Shown: positions 6,824 to 14,764 of the stretch, piece by piece
Layout: every line of letters begins with the position of its first letter
How positions within the stretch are numbered: position 1 is the first letter of the stretch
Assembly: GCF_024211255.1 (NCBI RefSeq)
Contig: NZ_JAMLDY010000009.1
Span: 101,460-165,459 of the forward strand
Source: Sphingomonas liriopis
GTDB lineage: Bacteria > Pseudomonadota > Alphaproteobacteria > Sphingomonadales > Sphingomonadaceae
Length of the DNA stretch: 64,000 bases
Direction of reading: 5' to 3'
Made by a program: the position numbers and the translations under genes
Notes under the pieces: generated by a model
Told to the model about the DNA's origin: nothing
The model's input: only the letters and a program-made list of their open reading frames with translations
Databases searched by the model: none

Positions 6824-9088
6824 ATGGCGCATTGGTTGTGTTCGCGGCGCGAGCAGCAGGAGGCGGGGGTCGTCTCGCGGTTCGATCCGCGGTTCTGGAC
6901 GGTCAATTTTCCGCGGCCGATGATGGCGGCGGTGACCAATCCGGCGGCCGATGCGCTGCGGGTCGATGCCGTCTTCTACAAGCATGACGATCTGGCCGGG
7001 CTGATCTGGGAGGCGGAGGACCGGTTCGATCATCCGTTGCTCAAGTATGAAACGGCGCGGGATTTTCGCGACTGCCGGTTGCGGTTTCGCTGGCGGTCGG
7101 CGGGGGTGAAGCCGCTGGATGCGGTCAACGGGCCGACGCTGACGATCGAGGGGCGCGATGCCGCCGGCGCCGCGCGCGCCTGGTACGTGCGATTGTGGAA
7201 TTATGCGGTCGGCACGCCGGAGGATGCGGTGGTGACGCTGGACTTTGCGGCGCTGGCGGGCGGGTTCCTGTTGCCGGGAGAGGCGGACCCGGTGTGGGCG
7301 GGGGACGTCGACCGGATGTTCGTGTCGCTGGTCGCGCCGGACTATGACGGCAGCGCCGCGCCCCTGCCGGCCGCGCGGGAGGGGTGGGTCGAGCTGACCG
7401 GCGTCGCCTGCAACGGGCCGGGATCGGTGATCGGGATCGGCGATGCGGTGCTGCCCGAGCACGGCTTCGCCATCGCGAGCGGCTATGACGACAGCTACAA
7501 TCTGACGCCGGCGCGGTTGCTGCGCAACGCGCTGCACCTGGGGTATCGCGGCGCGATCACGCATTACGTGGGGATGAGCCATTATTTCCGGCTCGATGCG
7601 CTGTACGGTGGGTTCTACGTGGGCCTCACCGGCGGCGTGCTCAACGTCGCGTGCGTGGCGTGGCATCGCGACTTCGCGGGGCGGGCGCGGAGCCTCGGCT
7701 ATGACGTCATCTGGTCGCTGAGCTACGAATTGTTCGACGCGCATTGCTGGAACGACTGGAAGCAGCGTGCCGCCGATGGCGCGCCGGCGCAGACCGGGTG
7801 GGAACCGCCATCGACCTTGCTGTCGCCGTGTCATGACGGGGCGATGGGGTATCTGAGACAGGTCGCCGCCGCGTTCGTCGGGATCGGGGTGGGCGCCGGG
7901 CTGGCGGCGAAGTTCCAGGTCGGTGAGCCGTGGTGGTGGACGATGCCCGACGGGCGGCCGTGCCTGTACGATGCGGCGGCGGTGGCGGCATTCGCGCCGG
8001 TGGCGATCCCGACCGTGCGCGCGGCCATGGATGCCGCGCAGCGCGCGACGATGGATCGCGCGGGTGCGGCGCTGGCGGCATCGACCACGGCGCTGGCGGG
8101 GTGGGTCAAGGCGGCGTTTGCCGGGTGCGAGACGTATCTGCTGACCTATCTGCCGACGGTGCTCGATGCGGCGGCGCCTGAATTGAAGCGGGCGAACATG
8201 CCGGTGGGGTGGGCGTATCCCGCCTTCGATGTGCTGCAGCTGGAGGATTACGACTGGGTGACCGAGGGCGATACCGCCTCGACCGCGCGCGGGGTCGCGG
8301 CGGCGCAGGCGCGGCTCGGCTATCCGGTGGCGCGGCAGCAGTATCTGTCGGGGTTCGTGCTGCGCCCCGACCAGGCGGCGCAATGGAGCCGGATCGAGGC
8401 GGCGGCGCAGACCGCGCGGGCGCGCGGCGTGGCGGCGGTGGTGCTGTGGGCGCTGCCGCAGGTGATGCGCGATGGCTTCGTCCATTTCGAGGGGGATGAG
8501 AGCGTGCAGGATTATGACGACGTGCTGTTCCCGTTGGCGCTGGGGCGCGAGGCGGAGGTGGCGCCGGCGTTCTCGACCGCGATCCTGACCGCGGCGGGCG
8601 GGGCGGAACAGCGCAGCGCCGGCTGGGCGGAGGCGCGGACGAGCTACGACGTCGGGCCGGGCGTGCGATCGGAGGCGGATATCGCGACGCTGCTCGCCTT
8701 CTTCCGCGCGCGAATGGGGCCGGCGCGGGCGTTCCGGCTGCGCGATCCGTTCGACGCCAGCGGCAGCGACGAGGGAATCGGCGTCGGCGACGGGACGCAG
8801 CGGCGGTTCGAACTGGTCAAACATTATGGCGCGAGCGTGCGGCGGATCGTGCGGCCGGTGGCGGGCAGCGTGCGCGTGGCGGTGGCGGGCGTTCCGACGC
8901 AGGGGTTCGTGGTGGAGGCAGACGGCGTCGTCGTGCTGGACGCGGCGCCCGCCGTGGGCGCGGAGGTGAGCGCGAGCTTCGGCTTCGACGTCGTCGTGCG
9001 CTTCGCCGAGGACCGGTTGCGGGTGGCGCGGTCGACCTTCCTCGCGGGCGAGGCCGTGTCGGTGCCGCTGATCGAGGTGCGGACGTGA
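6824..9088 (+). CDS. GTA distal tail protein: glycosidase-like barrel fused to DUF2460 (g12-like)
   Basis: The 754-residue protein ends in a DUF2460 domain (about residues 560-754; RSEADIATLLAFFRARMGPARAFRLRDPFD is the signature), the distal-tail module of GTAs, which alone is about 210 residues. The first 550 residues look like a beta-rich domain (1-200) followed by a TIM-barrel glycosidase-like domain (about 210-540). Within it, FQVGEPWWW (Glu368) and LQLEDYDW (Glu474) are spaced as the acid/base and nucleophile of clan GH-A enzymes would be. ATG 6824 has CTGGAGA upstream. It may cut or bind surface polysaccharide of recipient cells; that role and the catalytic assignment are inference. A non-catalytic tail sheath or fibre role is the alternative. 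Confidence 0.82.
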   Translation: MAHWLCSRREQQEAGVVSRFDPRFWTVNFPRPMMAAVTNPAADALRVDAVFYKHDDLAGLIWEAEDRFDHPLLKYETARDFRDCRLRFRWRSAGVKPLDAVNGPTLTIEGRDAAGAARAWYVRLWNYAVGTPEDAVVTLDFAALAGGFLLPGEADPVWAGDVDRMFVSLVAPDYDGSAAPLPAAREGWVELTGVACNGPGSVIGIGDAVLPEHGFAIASGYDDSYNLTPARLLRNALHLGYRGAITHYVGMSHYFRLDALYGGFYVGLTGGVLNVACVAWHRDFAGRARSLGYDVIWSLSYELFDAHCWNDWKQRAADGAPAQTGWEPPSTLLSPCHDGAMGYLRQVAAAFVGIGVGAGLAAKFQVGEPWWWTMPDGRPCLYDAAAVAAFAPVAIPTVRAAMDAAQRATMDRAGAALAASTTALAGWVKAAFAGCETYLLTYLPTVLDAAAPELKRANMPVGWAYPAFDVLQLEDYDWVTEGDTASTARGVAAAQARLGYPVARQQYLSGFVLRPDQAAQWSRIEAAAQTARARGVAAVVLWALPQVMRDGFVHFEGDESVQDYDDVLFPLALGREAEVAPAFSTAILTAAGGAEQRSAGWAEARTSYDVGPGVRSEADIATLLAFFRARMGPARAFRLRDPFDASGSDEGIGVGDGTQRRFELVKHYGASVRRIVRPVAGSVRVAVAGVPTQGFVVEADGVVVLDAAPAVGAEVSASFGFDVVVRFAEDRLRVARSTFLAGEAVSVPLIEVRT

Positions 9089-9882
9089 GCGCGCTGGCCT
9101 GCATTGCGCTGTGCTGGCGGGTCGAGCGGCGCGACGGGGTGGCGATCGGGCTGACGACGCACGACCGCGACCTCGTCATCGACGGGCTGGTGCATCGTGC
9201 GGCGCCGGGGATGACGCCGTCGGCGATCGAGCGGTCGGCGGATCTGGAGGCGGATACGATGGACGTGCGCGGCGCGCTGACCAGCGCGGCGATCGGCGAG
9301 GGCGATCTGCTCGCCGGACGCTGGGACGGCGCGCGGGTGCGACTGTTCGCGGCGGACTGGGAGAGCGGGGCGGTGATCGCCGAGCTGGGCGAGGGGCGGA
9401 TCGGCGCGGTCGAGCTGACCGAGCAGGGCTTTGCCGCCGAGCTGGCGGGGACGGGCGCGGCGCTCGACCGGCCGGTGGTCGAGGAGACGTCCGCCGAATG
9501 CCGCACCGAGCTGGGCGACCGGCGCTGCCGGGTGGCGATGGCGGGGCGGCGGCGGTTTGCGCGGGTGCTCGCGGTGGCGGAGCGGGTGGTGACGCTGGAT
9601 GCCGTCGAGCCGGTGGCGGGGGCCTATGCGGGCGGGTTGCTGCGCTGGTTCGGGGGCCAGAACGGCGGGCTGGTGCAGGCGATCGACGCGTCGGCGGGGG
9701 CGAGCGTGACGCTGCGCGGGGTGCCGGCGTTCGGCGTCGCGGCGGGGACGCTGGTCGAGCTGGTCGAGGGGTGCGACAAGAGTTTCGCGACCTGCGGCGC
9801 GCGATTCGGCAATGCGACGAACTTTCGCGGCGAGCCGCATCTGCCGGGGATCGACCTGCTGACGCGCTATCCCGGTGGGTGA
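9085..9882 (+). CDS. GTA tail hub protein, DUF2163 family (g13-like)
   Basis: This 265-residue protein corresponds to the DUF2163 hub of the GTA baseplate. The N-terminus has the family pattern IGLTTHDRDLVIDG. Four cysteines (about 139, 148, 230 and 237, in ECRTELGDRRC and EGCDKSFATC) match the set proposed to hold an iron-sulfur cluster in the homologous GTA and lambda-gpL-type hubs. The C-terminal RFGNATNFRGEPHLPG is strongly conserved in the family. It starts with a four-base overlap on the preceding gene, and its end overlaps the candidate start of the peptidase gene. Confidence 0.92.
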   Translation: MSALACIALCWRVERRDGVAIGLTTHDRDLVIDGLVHRAAPGMTPSAIERSADLEADTMDVRGALTSAAIGEGDLLAGRWDGARVRLFAADWESGAVIAELGEGRIGAVELTEQGFAAELAGTGAALDRPVVEETSAECRTELGDRRCRVAMAGRRRFARVLAVAERVVTLDAVEPVAGAYAGGLLRWFGGQNGGLVQAIDASAGASVTLRGVPAFGVAAGTLVELVEGCDKSFATCGARFGNATNFRGEPHLPGIDLLTRYPGG

Positions 9883-10369
9883 GGCGTGGCACTCACCCTC
9901 ACCCTTCGCCGCCTTCGGCGTCTTTTCCCTCTCCCAACGGAAGAGGGAAGGAGCGGCGCAGCCGCGGGAGGGTGAGGGCGAGGCGGTGGCCAAGGCCGCA
10001 CTGGCGTTGGTCGGGGCGCCGTTCCGGTTGCACGGGCGTGAGGCGGCGCATGGGCTCGATTGCATCGGGGTGATCGCGGCGGCCTTGCAGGCGGCTGGTT
10101 GGCGGGGTGAGGTGCCGACTGGCTATGCGCTGCGTGGTGGCGATCCCGCGGCGGTGGCGGCGCGCTTCGATGTGGCGCTGGCGCGCTGCGACGGCACCGT
10201 GGCGGGGGACGTGCTGCTGTTTCGGGTCGGGCCGGGGCAGCTGCATGGCGCGGTGCGGACGGCGGCGGGGTTCGTCCATGCCGATGCCGGCTTGCGGCGG
10301 GTGGTGGAGCGGCCGGGCGCGGCGGACTGGCCGCTCGTCGGGGCGTGGCGTTTCGAGGGGAGGGGCTGA
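9875..10369 (+). CDS. GTA cell-wall peptidase, NlpC/P60 family (g14-like), with repeat-derived N-terminus
   Basis: This tail-associated cysteine peptidase is thought to cut peptidoglycan of the recipient cell during DNA entry. The catalytic Cys is in HGLDCIGV and the His in GQLHGAV, as in NlpC/P60 enzymes. From GTG 9875 the product is 164 residues, but residues 5-36 are encoded by a GGGTGAGGG-type palindromic repeat (about 9890-9980). The conserved part starts at VAKAALALVGAPFRLHG, where GTG 9986 follows GGGAGGGTGAGGG and gives 127 residues. The flanks read MGEA before and GEAVAK after the insert, suggesting an ancestral start MGEAVAKAAL. Which start is used cannot be settled from sequence. 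Confidence 0.82.
   Translation: MGEAWHSPSPFAAFGVFSLSQRKREGAAQPREGEGEAVAKAALALVGAPFRLHGREAAHGLDCIGVIAAALQAAGWRGEVPTGYALRGGDPAAVAARFDVALARCDGTVAGDVLLFRVGPGQLHGAVRTAAGFVHADAGLRRVVERPGAADWPLVGAWRFEGRG
9890..9980. repeat. Palindromic repeat inside the 5' end of the peptidase gene
   Basis: Outer arms TCACCCTCACCC and GGGAGGGTGAGGG surround an inner hairpin, TTCCCTCT paired with AGAGGGAA. The unit is open in the peptidase frame. GAGGCG occurs on both sides (about 9881 and 9979), compatible with an insertion at that site. Confidence 0.7.
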
Positions 10370-12483
10370 TGGCGACGCTGGTGCTGGGCACGGTGGGGCG
10401 GGTGATCGGCGGGCCGATCGGCGGCGCGCTGGGGGCGCTCGCCGGACAGGCGATCGACGGGCGGTTGTTCCGCGGCGCGGCGCGCGAGGGACCGCGGCTG
10501 ACCGAGCTGGCGGTGCAGACGTCGAGCTATGGCACGCCGATCCCCAAATTGTTCGGGACGATCCGGGTGGCGGGGACGGTGATCTGGTCGACCGACCTGA
10601 TCGAGACGCGCACCACCAGCCGCAGCGGCAAGGGCCAGCCGGGGACCAACAGCTACAGCTATTCGGCGAGCTTCGCTGTGGCGCTGTCGGCGCGGCCGAT
10701 CCGGGGCGTGGGGCGGATCTGGGCGGAGGGCAAGCTGCTGCGCGGTGCTGCGGGAGACTGGAAGAACCGGACGGGGTTCCGGCTGCACCTGGGTACCGAG
10801 GATCAGGCGGTCGATCCGCTGATCGCCTCCGCGGTCGGGGCGACGCCGGCGTATCGCGGGCTCGCCTATGCGGTGTTCGAGGGGATGCAGCTGGCGGATT
10901 ACGGCAACCGCATCCCGTCGCTGACCTTCGAGGTGGCGGCGGATGCCGGGCCGGTGGCGAGCGGTGCGATCGCGGCGATGCTGGCGGACGAGGTGACGGG
11001 CGGCGGTGGCGTGGCGCTCGGTGGCTTTGCGGCGTCGGGAGCGAGCGTGCGCGGCGTGCTGGAGACGCTGGCGGCGATCGACGGCGGCTGGTGGCAGCCC
11101 GACGGGCACCGGCTGGTGCGGCGGAGCGATGCGGGCGCGGCGGTGGCCGTGACCGATCGGGGTGCGCGGCGGCGGACGGTGGCGGCGCTGGCGAGCGCGC
11201 CGCGCGAGGTCGCGGTGGCGCATCACGATCCGGCGCGCGACTATCAGATCGGCGTGCAGCGGGTGCGGCGGCCGGGGGCGGGCGAGCGGGTCGACCGCGT
11301 CGAACTGCCCGCGGTGCTCGACGCGGCGACCGCCAAGGGGATCGCGGCGGCGCTGGTCGCGCATAGCGAAGCGGAGCGGACGCGGCGGCAGGTGACGCTG
11401 GGGCCGGAGGGGATGGCCATCGCGCCGGGCGGAATCGTGCGCGTCGGCGACGAGGCGGGGCGCTGGCGGGTGGCGCGGGTCGCGGTCGCGGGACCGGCGA
11501 CGACGCTCGATCTCGTACCGCTGGCCGCGATGCCGGTGACCGCGGGGGCGAGCAGCGGGCAGGTCGCGGCGGCGGCGGACGTGCCGGTCGGCGCGACGCG
11601 GCTGGTCGTCGCCGAGCTGCCGGGACTGGAGGATGCGCCGCTATCCGGGCCGCGGATCAGCGTGATCGCCGCGGGTGCGGGCGCGGGATGGCGGCAGGCG
11701 GCGCTGCTCTACAGCCTGGACGACGGGGCGAGCTGGATCGGCGCGGGCGGGACCGCGGCGGCGGCGGCGATCGGGCGGGTCGAGGTGGCGCCGGTCGCCG
11801 CCTCGCCATGGCTGGTCGATCGGCGCAGCAGGGTCGTGATCGTGCTGGAGCATGCCGCGATGGCGCTGCACGATGCCGATGCGGCGATGCTGGCGGGCGG
11901 CGCGAACCTGGCGCTGGTCGGCGACGAATTGCTCCAGTTCGGGCGGGCGGAACCGCTCGGCGCGGGGCGCTGGGCACTGTCGGGATTGTACCGCGGCCTG
12001 CGCGGAACCGAGGGCGCGATCGGCGGGCAGCAGGCGGGGGATCGCTTCGCGCTGGTCGAACGCGATGCGGTGGCGGCGATCGACCTGCCGGTGAGCGCGA
12101 TCGGGCGGGCGGTGCGCGTGCTGGCGAGCGGGGTCGGCGACACGGTCGAACCGGCGGCGGCGATCGTCACGGTGACCGGCGCCTCGGTCGCGCCGCCCGC
12201 GCCGGTACATGGCGCGGCGCGGGTGCAGGCGGATGGCAGCATCGCGATTCGCTGGACGCGGCGGAGCCGGGCCGGATGGGATTGGGTCGATTCGCGCGAC
12301 GCGCCGCTCGCCGAGGAGACGGAGGCGTACCGCGTCGTGATCGAGCAGGCGGATGGATCCGAACGGACGGTCGAGGTGACCGAACCGGGGCTGGTGCTGG
12401 CGGCCGGCGACAGCGCCCGAGCGGTGCGGATCGTGCAGCGCGGTACGCTGGCGCCGTCGGTTCCCCTGCGATTCTTGCTGTGA
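10369..12483 (+). CDS. GTA large tail/baseplate protein (g15-like), lacking the TIM-barrel region
   Basis: This 704-residue protein occupies the place of the GTA megatron (g15), which forms the central baseplate and tip. The N-terminus MATLVLGTVGRVIGGPIGG with Gly-rich repeats, then PKLFGTIRVAGTVIWSTD and TRTTSRSGKGQPG, are typical of the family. The C-terminal half holds beta-rich phage-tail_3-like and hub regions. Rhodobacter g15 is about 1300 residues and contains a TIM-barrel-like domain; here that part is absent, while the gene at 6824 has gained a barrel. ATG 10369 overlaps the peptidase stop (TGATG). Specific domain boundaries would need a profile search. Confidence 0.88.
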   Translation: MATLVLGTVGRVIGGPIGGALGALAGQAIDGRLFRGAAREGPRLTELAVQTSSYGTPIPKLFGTIRVAGTVIWSTDLIETRTTSRSGKGQPGTNSYSYSASFAVALSARPIRGVGRIWAEGKLLRGAAGDWKNRTGFRLHLGTEDQAVDPLIASAVGATPAYRGLAYAVFEGMQLADYGNRIPSLTFEVAADAGPVASGAIAAMLADEVTGGGGVALGGFAASGASVRGVLETLAAIDGGWWQPDGHRLVRRSDAGAAVAVTDRGARRRTVAALASAPREVAVAHHDPARDYQIGVQRVRRPGAGERVDRVELPAVLDAATAKGIAAALVAHSEAERTRRQVTLGPEGMAIAPGGIVRVGDEAGRWRVARVAVAGPATTLDLVPLAAMPVTAGASSGQVAAAADVPVGATRLVVAELPGLEDAPLSGPRISVIAAGAGAGWRQAALLYSLDDGASWIGAGGTAAAAAIGRVEVAPVAASPWLVDRRSRVVIVLEHAAMALHDADAAMLAGGANLALVGDELLQFGRAEPLGAGRWALSGLYRGLRGTEGAIGGQQAGDRFALVERDAVAAIDLPVSAIGRAVRVLASGVGDTVEPAAAIVTVTGASVAPPAPVHGAARVQADGSIAIRWTRRSRAGWDWVDSRDAPLAEETEAYRVVIEQADGSERTVEVTEPGLVLAAGDSARAVRIVQRGTLAPSVPLRFLL

Positions 12484-12497
12484 CGATGGAGTGGACG

Positions 12498-13001
12498 ATG
12501 ACCGACCAGACGACTGCGCGATGGGCGATGCCGCTGCTGGCGCCGGGGCAAGCGGGCAAGGAGCTGACCCATAACGAGGCGCTGGCGCTGCTCGACATGC
12601 TGGTGCAGCCCGCGGTGGAGGCGGTGGGAACCGATGTTCCGCCAACCGCGCCGGTGGCGGGGCGATGCTGGATCGTCGGCTCCGCACCCACCGGGGCCTG
12701 GGCGGGGCACGCTGGTGCGCTGGCCGGCTGGACCGACGGCGGCTGGCGGTTCGTCGCCCCGGTGGAAGGGCTTGCCGCCTGGTGCATTTCATCAGCGAAA
12801 CCAGTCGCTTATCGAAACGGGGTGTGGCAGGAAGGTGACGTCGTCGCGGCCCGCGTCGTCGTCGCCGGGCGACAGGTCGTCGGTCCGCAGGCGGGTGCGA
12901 TCGCCACGCCGGCGGGGGGCGACGTAGTGGACGCACAGGTCCGTACGGCGGTGGCAGAGATCCTCGCGGCGCTGCGCCAGCACGGGCTGATCGCCGCCTG
13001 A
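12498..13001 (+). CDS. DUF2793 domain protein at the end of the GTA cluster
   Basis: The 167-residue product has the DUF2793 signature ALPLL/APGQAGKELTHNEAL followed by LDMLVQPAV, seen in proteins that follow tail genes in prophages and GTAs of sphingomonads. The central part, with AGRCWIVGSAPTGAWAGHAGALAGW, is beta-rich and resembles carbohydrate-binding tail fibre modules. I chose ATG 12498, which has GGAG six bases upstream; ATG 12486 would add four residues. It lies 14 bases after g15 and is the last gene of the operon. A role in host-surface recognition is inferred. Confidence 0.85.
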   Translation: MTDQTTARWAMPLLAPGQAGKELTHNEALALLDMLVQPAVEAVGTDVPPTAPVAGRCWIVGSAPTGAWAGHAGALAGWTDGGWRFVAPVEGLAAWCISSAKPVAYRNGVWQEGDVVAARVVVAGRQVVGPQAGAIATPAGGDVVDAQVRTAVAEILAALRQHGLIAA

Positions 13002-13111
13002 TCGGTGTGATATCCTTGCAACAGGTCCGGCTTTTGTGCGCTTGCGTGGAAACCAACGCTCAGATAGTGAGTTTGCGCTGTCCGTAGTGACACTCAAGAA
13101 AGGGGATTTCT

Positions 13112-14233
13112 ATGCGGAAGCTTGCCGTCGTTCTGGCACTGGCCTCCACCGCGCTCGCCACTCCCGCCCTCGCCCGCGACAAGTCGTGGTACGTTGGCGT
13201 CGAAGGCGGCGCGATGATCGTCGAAGACATCGATTATGACATTGGCGCCACCGCCAAAGCCGCAACGGTCGATCATGACTATGGTTACGACGTCGATGGC
13301 GTCATCGGCTACGATTTCGGCGGATTCCGCGTCGAGACCGAAGTCGGTTATCGCAGCGCGACCGTCGATGGCTATCGGTCGACCCTCACCACGCCGCGTT
13401 ACACCTCGACCGGTGCGATCGCAGCGACCCCGGCCGGCAGCTACGACTATGCCGGTGGCCGTACCTCGGCGCTCAGCTTCATGCTGAACGGCCTGCTCGA
13501 CTTCGGCGACGATGACGGCATCCAGGGCTTCGTCGGCGGCGGTGTCGGCGTCGCTCGCGTCAAGGCGAACTACGCGCTCAACACCCGCGGCAACTTCGTC
13601 GACGATTCGGACACCGTGTTCGCCTGGCAGGGCCTGGCGGGCATTCGTGCGCCGCTGACCGACCATGTCGACGCGACGCTGAAGTATCGCTTCTTCAACG
13701 CCGACAACGTCAAGCTGGTCGACGTGACCAACCGTACCTTCGACGGCCGGTTCCGTTCGCACAGCATCCTGGGCGGCCTGACCTACAACTTCGGTTCGCC
13801 GACCCCGCCGCCGCCGCCGCCGGCTCCGGAACCCGTTCCGGTTCCCCCGCCTGCTCCGGCTCCCGTCGCCGAGCCGCCGGTCTGCTCGCCTGGTCCGTTC
13901 ATCGTGTTCTTCGAATGGGACAAGTCGGACATCACGCCGGAAGCCGGTTCGATCCTCGACAACGCCGTCAGCCAGTACCAGAGCTGCGGCAATGCGCAGG
14001 TCATGCTGGCCGGTCACGCCGACAAGTCGGGTTCGGCCAAGTACAACGTCGGTCTGTCGCAGCGTCGCGCGGACTCGGTAAAGGCTTACCTGACGCAGCA
14101 TGCCATCCCCGATGGCGTGATCTCGACCGAAGCGTTCGGCGAAAGCCGCCCGCGCGTCGAGACGGCCGATGGCGTCCGCGAGGTCCAGAACCGTCGCGTG
14201 GAAGTCACCTACGGTCCGGGCGCTGGTCAGTAA
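13112..14233 (+). CDS. OmpA family outer-membrane porin
   Basis: The 373-residue protein carries a signal peptide (cleavage expected after ATPALA, residue 22). An eight-strand barrel region follows (about residues 23-230, alternating aromatic and polar residues, with YGYDVDGVIGYDFGGFRVETE). Next is a Pro-rich linker (about 233-257) and a C-terminal OmpA peptidoglycan-binding domain (about 260-370; FFEWDKSDITPEAGSI, LAGHADKSGSAKYNVGLSQRR, NRRVEVTY). It anchors the outer membrane to the wall. AAGAAAGGGGATTTCT precedes ATG 13112. Codon usage is C-ending and regular, unlike the G-ending GTA genes before it, which suits a highly expressed gene. A terminator follows. Confidence 0.95.
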   Translation: MRKLAVVLALASTALATPALARDKSWYVGVEGGAMIVEDIDYDIGATAKAATVDHDYGYDVDGVIGYDFGGFRVETEVGYRSATVDGYRSTLTTPRYTSTGAIAATPAGSYDYAGGRTSALSFMLNGLLDFGDDDGIQGFVGGGVGVARVKANYALNTRGNFVDDSDTVFAWQGLAGIRAPLTDHVDATLKYRFFNADNVKLVDVTNRTFDGRFRSHSILGGLTYNFGSPTPPPPPPAPEPVPVPPPAPAPVAEPPVCSPGPFIVFFEWDKSDITPEAGSILDNAVSQYQSCGNAQVMLAGHADKSGSAKYNVGLSQRRADSVKAYLTQHAIPDGVISTEAFGESRPRVETADGVREVQNRRVEVTYGPGAGQ

Positions 14234-14261
14234 GACCAGTCCCACCGTTGGGAATACGATC

Positions 14262-14297
14262 GGGGAGGTCGGCGCGAGCCGGCCTCCCCTTTCGTTT
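14262..14297 (+). terminator. Rho-independent terminator of the ompA gene
   Basis: GGGGAGGTCGGC (14262-14273) pairs with GCCGGCCTCCCC (14278-14289) with one wobble and a GCGA loop, followed by TTTCGTTT. It lies 28 bases after the ompA stop. Confidence 0.85.
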
Positions 14298-14764
14298 GTG
14301 TGGTGTTCGGTGGGTCGGCGGTCGGACGCTTTTGCCCGGGTTGCCGGAGGGATCGACCTTCGATGCCTGTGGCACCGTATCGAAGAAGAAGATGTGTTCG
14401 CGCGGAGGCGCGGAGGACGCGGAGGTGTTGCGCCTGCCGCGTCGGCGGCGCTCCCTTTCAAGCTTTGGAGATGACAGGGTTACGCTTCCCCAAGCGATAC
14501 ACCTCCGCGTCCTCCGCGCCTCCGCGTGAATCATTCTTCTTCGTGTGACGAACGTCCCAAGATGATGTGATTTCGACCTAGCGGTCGGATTATCTTGGAG
14601 CTTCGCGCCCCGCCGCGGAGTGGACCCCGGAACAAGTCCGGGGTGACGGAGGAAGAGGGCGGCGGTTCGGGTGCCCCATCTGCAAGCCGCCGGGCTGGCA
14701 TTCGGCCTCTGTTGGGCTAGAGAGCGGCCGTTCGGGGGTCGTCCCCTTCGCCAAGAGGTAATCG
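14298..14764. other. Non-coding gap between ompA and ugd with two repeat types
   Basis: The gap holds a complete iterated CGCGGAGG inverted pair (14395-14532) and one lone right arm of the GTCACCCCGGAC family (14620-14647). I see no gene. The ugd promoter must lie in its last hundred bases, but I could not identify clear boxes. Confidence 0.65.
14395..14532. repeat. Iterated CGCGGAGG inverted-repeat element
   Basis: The left arm (14395-14428; GTGTTCGCGCGGAGGCGCGG) is the inverse of the right arm (14499-14532; CTCCGCGCCTCCGCGTGAAT). The 70-bp centre includes GAGATGACAGGGTTACG, which resembles the centre of the copy at 52041-52192, so these are full-length relatives. Confidence 0.8.

Noticed and set aside
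6557..8824. 755-codon minus-strand frame opposite the DUF2460 gene
   Set aside because: It has no family resemblance, runs through repeat DNA, and its composition is that of an antisense shadow.
9875..10369. Peptidase gene regarded as a pseudogene because of the repeat
   Set aside because: The frame is open through the repeat, the catalytic Cys and His are intact, and a good internal start exists, so the gene is probably functional.
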